Positions 57,547-64,000 of a DNA stretch of 64,000 bases are shown in pieces. Each line of letters begins with the position of its first letter. Position 1 is the stretch's first letter. Below the pieces are notes generated by a model. It was not told where the DNA came from. It was given only the letters and a program-made list of their open reading frames with translations, and searched no databases. The position numbers and the translations under genes are program-made. The stretch comes from Filosporella fistucella (lineage: Eukaryota; Ascomycota; Leotiomycetes; Helotiales): the NCBI GenBank assembly GCA_030077755.1, contig JAQJZZ010000010.1:744001-808000 (forward strand), written 5' to 3'.

Positions 57547-60050
57547 TGTAAATTGTATTGAAATGGGTCAAAGATATGTTGAACAATTCAGATACCACTG
57601 TGTAGGGAATAATCCTAGCAATTGCTGAGTTGTGATGATACAAAGTGCGAATAAAGCTGAGGAAACACAACAGTCGCGGAGGTGGGACAATCTTTATGGA
57701 TACTCATCCAGGTGCTCCTTCCGCTTCCGCTTGGAGTGAGATGGAAAACAGGCATGTGCTTCAACTTGATCGGCGCTGCACAATTGAGAAATAATACATG
57801 TACTTGTACATGTCAACGCGGGGCAGGTGGGATGCCGACGAAATGCGGGGTGCCATTGGTGGAGAGGAGGTGAGATCCCCATGTACAAGTAAGGTAGAGC
57901 ACAGTACTACAATGACAGGCACATAGGGCAGTTCTTGTCCCGCTGCTCTAAAGCTTGAAGGTTGCGCTAAGCTTTTGAGGATTTCTTGATCTTGAAAGTC
58001 TTCTTGGAATCTACGAGGAGAAAGATTCTGAAAACTTTCTGACATAAATATTTGTCCAATTTTCGACAAGATTAAGAAGCTGAAATTGGGAACAATGAGA
58101 TTAGATGCTAGCCCAACTATTGCCTACATCCATCTCGCTGCGAAGCCCAAGCATACAGAGCTGCCACAAGAATTCCGAATAGCTCTGATATCATACTGAA
58201 CCTCAAATCTCAATCAGACGTCATAAAATGCATCCGTGCCACACAATAGATTTCAGAAAGATAAATGGTCAGTTTGAATGGACAATATAAACAGGGAGGC
58301 GGTTGGTAGTGTTGATCTCTGTCGTATAGGGAATTGTGATGTTTGGAGGTCTGCTGCCAAATGACGAAATGGCTTCATGGGTATCGTGCCGCTTGGCTGT
58401 GAAGGGTGTCCGGGTCTCGTGACAGGAGGTTCGTTCCCACTACAACTCATCAGATGGGTATCAGGTGAGGCTGTTCGGCTTGAATATGTTGCTCAGTGAG
58501 CAACTTCATTTGAGGATAAGTCGATCCTACCTTACAGCAATGTACCTAGACAGAATGGAAAAAGACAAGTATAGTATCACGTGATTAACTCCTGGTAACC
58601 CCTGATATGTGTTCCTACAACCACCCAAATAGGTGATTAAGTAGGGAAATCGCAGAAAAGAAACTCAAATCACTAAGTCGGTCTAGGAGCTTGCAAGAAA
58701 CTTTTGCTTTGGATCCTAATCACTCGTTTAGATCGGGGTTCAACCATAGTTGTGGAGGCTATCTGGCGACGGTACACCTAGATACATGTCAAAAGATGTG
58801 TAAGAAGGAGATTTAACGACTGATATATACTCAACTGAAGAAGAGAAACTATTTTCAGATATTCAAGGAACATTTTCTGTTTCTTGAATCTATTCCTAAT
58901 GATTAATCTCTCAGCACATAACGGACGGGAAAGGGTGTACAATGAAGCGACCTTATAATGAATGCGCTTAACATTGCAACCTATTTGAACCTAAATCCAT
59001 TCTCAACATTCGTATCTTTGTTCACGAAGGGAATCGGAACATCCAGAAACCAAATTACAATGGAAGAAGATCGATTATTACATAAGCTCTCACGTTCCAC
59101 TCAGAACAAGTCCCGAAATTCTCGGACTTACAGAAGTGTTCTAGAAGTAAACATCTCCTGATATCAATAACTTTCCAAATAATGTATTAAAATGAGTGCC
59201 ACAAACCCCTCATATAAAACAAAGCAGTTACCATCACCCGAAATCCTCGGTTCATCATTGATCCTCACTGTATCCACTACACTTCCTCCAACCACACACT
59301 CCGTATTTCGTACTTCGTACATCCCATCATCCCACCGCATCACCAGCCAAACTCCCTACCAAAAATCACCACCAGCAAACACACAACTTACATCTTAATC
59401 AACCTCATACGCGTATCCCTCCGGTCCATCCGGAACATACCCAAGTTCTAGGCATACAAGTACTTCCACAAGCACAGACCAAAAATACAATGATGTGGAA
59501 CCAGGTCTTCCCTCCCACATAAGCACCAACAGCACCAAGACTGAGCCTCGCATCCACGTACCCATCACTCGCTAAACAGCTGAAACAACAACACTACAAT
59601 GCCATCTTCACAGCCCCATCCTCATACTTAGTACTTTCCTCGCCCGTTCCTCAGCTACACTCTCTATCCTTACAATCCCTCAAAACCCTAAATCTAACTC
59701 CTCAGATCTCAGCCTCTCGATGACGTGTAAGCAACCTCTTTACGATTACGATACGTTGATGCGAGGACTATGATAGGTTTGTGGGTTATGTAAGTTCATA
59801 TGTCAAGAAGCCAAGAGCTTCGGGATTACTGTGCTGTGCTGTGCTGGTTCATGGGAGGGAGAGGAAGTAAGCGGCGTCATGGTAAGGTTTATGCTGATGT
59901 TTTGGTATATATCTTCTCTGCTTCCTCTCTCTTAGACTTTTTGTTTCGGTACCACATTCTCAGTTCCAACCTCTCCAATTGTACTTTTGATAAACTTCAT
60001 ATTTTCTGTCTCATCTCCTCTAAATCACCACCACCAAATCCAAATCCAAA
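57547..60050. other. 2.5 kb intergenic region, no gene seen
   Basis: Divergent promoters of the sugar permease (left) and the GPI-type protein (right). Short frames such as 58958-59161 and 59192-59398 have low-complexity composition and no family resemblance. The last ~400 bases are pyrimidine-rich, with CCACCACC/CCAAATCC runs just before the ATG. Confidence 0.5.
57801..57891. promoter_or_regulatory. 12-bp perfect inverted repeat upstream of the sugar permease
   Basis: TACTTGTACATG at 57801-57812 is mirrored by CATGTACAAGTA at 57880-57891, with 67 bp between. The left arm is itself nearly palindromic. It is about 255-345 bp upstream of the permease start, a usual regulator-binding distance; the role is unproven. 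Confidence 0.4.
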
Positions 60051-60718
60051 ATGCAACTCTCACTCCGATCCATTCTCCTCGCTCTCACTCTCTCCCTCAC
60101 AGTCACAGCTTCGATCTGGGACGACATAGGCGATGACTTCAAATCTGCTTTCTCGTCTTTAACTGGTGATGGAGCATCATTGTATTCCTCATTGACTGCA
60201 GATGCGAATTCTAGTATGTCTTTCCCTCCCCCCTTTTCCCAATGGCCATCCGAACAAACAAGACAAACATGCTAACAACCACACAGTAGCATCCTCCCTC
60301 TCGAGCGAATACACCGCCTTCACCGCAACAGCCACAAACTCCGCCGCCATCTCCTCCTTTAGCGAGTCTATCCGTTCCAAAGCCTCATCTCTAGAGTCCT
60401 CTCTCTCAACACGAGCTACAGCCGCTGGTGCCAGAGCCACAGCTGCTACTACCATCACCACTACCGTTTGTCTCCCGTCGTTACCTCTTTTAATGTCTTT
60501 GATTTCCTTCTGGAGTGGTATTCAAGCTGAGGGAAAAATTGAGTATTTTGAAAGAGAGAAGGCTAATATGTTATTCCTTGAAATAGAACGCAGCAGGCCA
60601 AACAGTAACATCCACAAGCTCCAGTCTCGCGGGTGCGGGTAGGGCAATGGTGACTGGGATGCCAGCCGTGGGCGCTTTGGTCATAGGTGCTGCGGGCGTG
60701 GTAGCTGCTGTCTTGTAG
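60051..60718 (+). CDS. Small secreted Ser/Ala/Thr-rich protein, probable GPI anchor
   Basis: Three exons, join(60051..60213, 60287..60465, 60587..60718), give 157 aa. The N-terminus is a signal peptide (MQLSLRSILLALTLSLTVTA, cleavage near residue 20). The body is Ser/Ala/Thr-rich with no Cys (SSLTGDGASLYSSLTADA, SRSSL-type helices). The C-terminus has small residues followed by a hydrophobic tail (GMPAVGALVIGAAGVVAAVL, ending at stop), the pattern of a GPI-attachment signal, with an omega site likely in STSSSLAGAG. The protein is likely a cell-wall or plasma-membrane surface protein. Introns are 73 and 121 bp; splicing removes an otherwise longer frame. Confidence 0.75.
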
Positions 60719-61559
60719 AGATTGTTCCTGGATTTACCTCTCACGTATCGGGAGGAAATCGATGAGCAGAGAACATGCTTGGGTATATGGAAGAAGAGAA
60801 AGGAAAGAATAGGCAAGGGAGTCAGGAGTTATGGTATATGAATATAGGATTCCATAGGATAAGGAATAGATAGTTAAGAGGAAACTCATCTTTCAATATT
60901 CCCTTCGACTGCACGTAACTTTGAAATAAAGTGTCGTTTAATTTCTGGCAGGGCTTATAGACCCAGCATTTTTACTACAATACAGAAATAAAATACACTA
61001 GCCCACCACCAATAAGTTGGCAGGTGTAAACGAGTGACAACTACCTGCAATACAAATCCCCCTCTCCATCTCCACATCTTTCGAAAGCACCTTCGCAACC
61101 CTCACATCTCGCTTCGAAAACCGCTCTCCACTCAGTTCAAACCCTTTTCCCTCCTTAATCAATCAAACAGAAAAGAACACCACAATCTTCCCCAACTCCC
61201 ACTTCTCAAGGGATAATACACAAGCATAGCATACAAAAGCACAATACAGATATAGAATCGATCACTTAAAACGCTGAGGAAATAGATCAATCAAAAGGCA
61301 ATAACCAGAAAACGCTTGATAACGCTAAACACCGTATCTCTCCCCGATCGCCACCACTCCTGAACTAGTGGAAACATAAATCATAAATGACGAATAATAA
61401 GTGTTATCATGTAGCAGAAGTAGAAAAAAAAAGAACAATTGGTATCCATATATCTCAACACGCTCGCTTGTTCGCATGGTATCATATCATATCATTCATC
61501 TCATCATCATTATTCTTCCTCTCATCCCATCCCATGTCCCCACAACACGAAAATTAACC
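60719..61559. other. Intergenic between convergent genes
   Basis: Likely the 3' UTRs of the GPI-type gene and the DUF7514-type gene. The short plus frames here overlap nothing recognisable. Confidence 0.45.
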
Positions 61560-63704
61560 TCAGTACCGTCGAAAAGTATCATACTCCCCCCTCGGTTTAT
61601 CCCTATACCATTCCTCAGCCGGCGCACCTCTCACCTCCCTAGGATCAATAGAAATCGACCCCCGGTCGTAAGAACCGAATCGGTCCCTCTCGCCCTCCCT
61701 CTGACTCTCCTGGTACCTATCCCATTTCTCAGCATCGCGTGGACTGTTGAATTCACCCGTCCATCGCTCATCATCTGTATCTCTCCTGTAAGGACGATCA
61801 TTTTCTCTTCTGCGATGGATATCGATTGGTGGTGGACCAGGCGGAGGAGGGAAATTGCCATTAGAGCCGAAAGATCCAGGACTGAAAGTTTGGGACTGAG
61901 TTGTGAAACTTGAGGAAGAGGACGATGGGTTTGGACCATATTTGCTGGAATTGATGTCACTAGGTTGAGATTGACTCCAATTTTTGAGTGGTGGACTGCT
62001 TGTTCTTCTGCCTCTGCGAAGAGGATTTTGCCCAGCAGTGCTAGGTGCACGACCGGGTCTTGTGTCGGCCTTATCTGGAGGGGCTCGATTGCTGGCAGAG
62101 TTGGCATCTCGATTATTGACAGAGTTGGCACGATTAGGGCGATTCTGTATATTAGGGTTGACATGTTCCGTATAAATCTTTCCAGCACCTTCTTTTGCTG
62201 TGTAAGGAGCTCTGTCCCGTTCAATCTTGACCGGCTCTTCGGTACTGGAAGATTCGGAAGCTGGGGCTCCGGAGTATGGTTTACGCTCTCGCTCAAGAGG
62301 ATTGGCTTTGGCGGTGGTTGGCGAGGTTCTGGCCTGATGAATCTCAACTGGTGCCCGAGGTCGAGATTGAGATTGGGACGTTGAAGAATGCCGACTTAGA
62401 GATGGACTCGTAATTGATGCCTTTCGACGATTAGATGATCCAAGATCATCCAAAAAGTTAAGTATAGCGTTCTCAAGCAACTGCTTTGATTTAATATCAG
62501 TCTTTTCTGGGAGTAAATGTCTTGATATCTGTTTTGGCAGACGTTCCGGTTTTCCATCGACCAGATCACCATCAGCATCAATTGGCAATCCAAGGACGAC
62601 TTTAGCCAGTCGTTGTGATTCTTCCTCGGGATATGCCAGGATATGAATAGTCATCCAGTGAGCAAACCCGACAGGTGTAAGTGCTGGTACAAGCGGAGCT
62701 GATCGAGAATCCTCTTGGACTAAGTGATGCTGGCATCCAAGATCTTGGTATAAACGTGATATATGTTCATTTGATTGTGCTCGGAAAATTGCTGAACAAA
62801 ATCAGTCAAGCTAGAGAGGACATAGACGGTAACTTACTCAAAAGCGGATGAGGCTCTTTATCAAGAGAGTAGCTGCCATAATACTCTGCCATTTTCGATG
62901 GCGTCACTACAATGCTCTTCTTTGGTGAGAATTCGACAATCTACTACATGTAAGCTATTATTACCACAAGCACAAATGCTCAATACTGACAATGTGATTG
63001 GCTAATCCCCTCAAAAATTGCCCAAGCCGTTTTGTTGGGTTCCCTTCTGTATCAAATAATCTTCCCCATTTCTGATCGATTGTAGATAACTCGCTGGTGG
63101 GAACTCGAATAGGACGTGTAGGGAGACTCCGATCAGAAAACCTAACACCAGAAGGCTTATCGAGCGGGCTACCCGGAGGAGAGCGTACAGGCTCCATAGG
63201 AGGGACAGGATTTGATGGCCGCGCAAATTGAGTAGGAGAAGGTGGAGTATAAACCCTTCGAGCAGTTGGAGGAGGTGAAGATGTAGAACTAGACTTGTTT
63301 GACGGATCTCTTTGCATGGGCGGGGCTCTTGATTGCTCTTCGTTGGTGCCTGTTTGCTTCAAATGCTCGAAGACTGATAAGGGTTGTTAGCTGAGGACGA
63401 GGCTGGAGCTTAGCTTGGTGTACAAGTACATACGTTCTTTCTTTACTTTCTCGGTGATGGCTGCGATGAGCTCTGGAGAAACCCCATCAAGACCAGGTGG
63501 TTCTGTACGTTCCGGAACAGTATTCATTCTTTCGTGGATAGGAGGAGAGGTGCGATGGAAAGGACTCTCATCTCTGCGCCTGGAGGAGGGGTTATGGTGG
63601 TCGGCAGAATAATAGCTTGTGTAATCCGGCACAGCTTCATGGGTGTCGAAATAACCAGGCTCCCCATTACTTCGTAGAGGTCTGCCATAGGCATCGTAAG
63701 CCAT
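61560..63704 (-). CDS. DUF7514-type conserved fungal protein
   Basis: Four exons, join(61560..62791, 62838..62940, 62991..63373, 63434..63704), give 662 aa. Residues ~195-370 are the conserved domain: WGRLFDTEGNPTKRLGQFLR, then GLANHIIVEFSPKKSIVVTP and KMAEYYGSYSLDKEPHPLL, ISRLYQDLGCQHHLVQEDS, and LPIDADGDLVDGKPERLPKQ. It is flanked by disordered Ser/Pro-rich N-terminal and Arg/Ser/Pro/Tyr-rich C-terminal regions (PPPPGPPPID, RRRENDRPYRRDTDDE, DTFRRY). This matches a fungal family of unknown function that I know as DUF7514; the number is from memory. Splicing at GTCAGT (62990) is required to join ANHI to IVEF. The tail composition suggests RNA or membrane association, without proof. Confidence 0.85.
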
Positions 63705-64000
63705 GGTTTGGGCGGGTCAGTCTTTTCGATCACCTCATGTATCTCTCGTTTGTCGTTTCTCGATGGCAAATCCTTCCGTATGACTACACGCTGGTGACGA
63801 GGTGGGGATGGTGTTGTCGTCTTCAATGTGATTGCAAGGTAGAAAGTACAATTATGGTATTGTAATGAAATGTTTAGAGGTAGATTGAAGCTGGTGATGT
63901 TGTATCGATCGCAAGAGAAAAGGTGTTGTTGGAGATTGTGATGTCCTGTTTCTGTCCCACAACAAGCAGACTTTCTTTCTACTCGGTGGTCGGAGGGATC
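63705..64000. other. Promoter/5' UTR side of the DUF7514-type gene
   Basis: No start codon or exon of another gene can be supported in these last 296 bases. Confidence 0.4.

Noticed and set aside
59192..59398. 68-codon ORF starting MSATNPSYKTKQ
   Set aside because: Ser/Thr/Pro low-complexity from pyrimidine-rich intergenic DNA; no support.
61401..61913. 170-codon plus ORF
   Set aside because: It is the antisense shadow of the DUF7514-type gene's C-terminal exon.

Overview
This is a stretch of nuclear genome from a filamentous ascomycete (Pezizomycotina). The evidence is intron-dense genes on both strands with short introns (mostly 45-61 bp, GT..AG, CTRAY-type branch points just before the acceptor) and typical fungal families: Zn2Cys6 regulators, MFS permeases, a 2EXR protein, a tachykinin-family regulator-like protein, a DUF7514-type protein, a CsbD/Hmp1 stress protein and a fungal Tom6. 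Overall look and gene style suggest a leotiomycete (Botrytis/Sclerotinia-like), but that is an inference. The exon structures given here were placed by hand from splice signals and reading frame. No transcript evidence was available.

Layout. 1-8.2 kb holds conserved housekeeping genes: the 3' end of an arginine-rich RNA-binding-type gene, a long Ser-rich protein of unknown function, a small conserved protein, and a beta-catenin-like protein 1 (CTNNBL1) orthologue. 8.2-12 kb is gene-free and carries a decayed tandem repeat. 12-16.4 kb has a DHA2 drug/toxin-type exporter and a tachykinin/fungal-TF-like protein. 17.9-20.3 kb looks accessory: a frameshifted 2EXR gene and a C-terminally short multi-pass membrane protein. 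20.8-31.4 kb is a possible small functional group: a DHA1-type MFS permease, two Zn2Cys6 regulators transcribed head to head from a 1 kb intergenic region, and a short-chain dehydrogenase.

32.3-36.9 kb is again core biology: TOM6 (mitochondrial import), NFS1 (cysteine desulfurase, Fe-S clusters) and an Rvs167/Hob1-type BAR-SH3 protein. 37.3-40.8 kb has a small Cys-rich ORF and a large F-box protein. 43.4-45.4 kb is another MFS permease, followed by an AT-rich repeat-bearing gap. 47.6-51.6 kb contains a GA4-desaturase/CmcJ-like oxygenase, a CsbD-like stress protein and an oxysterol-binding protein. 53.5-63.7 kb holds a conserved small protein, a maltose/alpha-glucoside-type sugar permease, a small secreted GPI-anchor-like protein and a DUF7514-type protein.

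Odd points: a degenerate repeat family shared between the 8.8-9.7 kb array and single sites near 24.1 and 46.1-46.4 kb, two GC-AG introns, two frame-preserving stop-free introns, micro-exons, and a gene with an apparent frameshift. I found no rRNA, convincing tRNA, CRISPR array, intact transposon or virus-derived gene.
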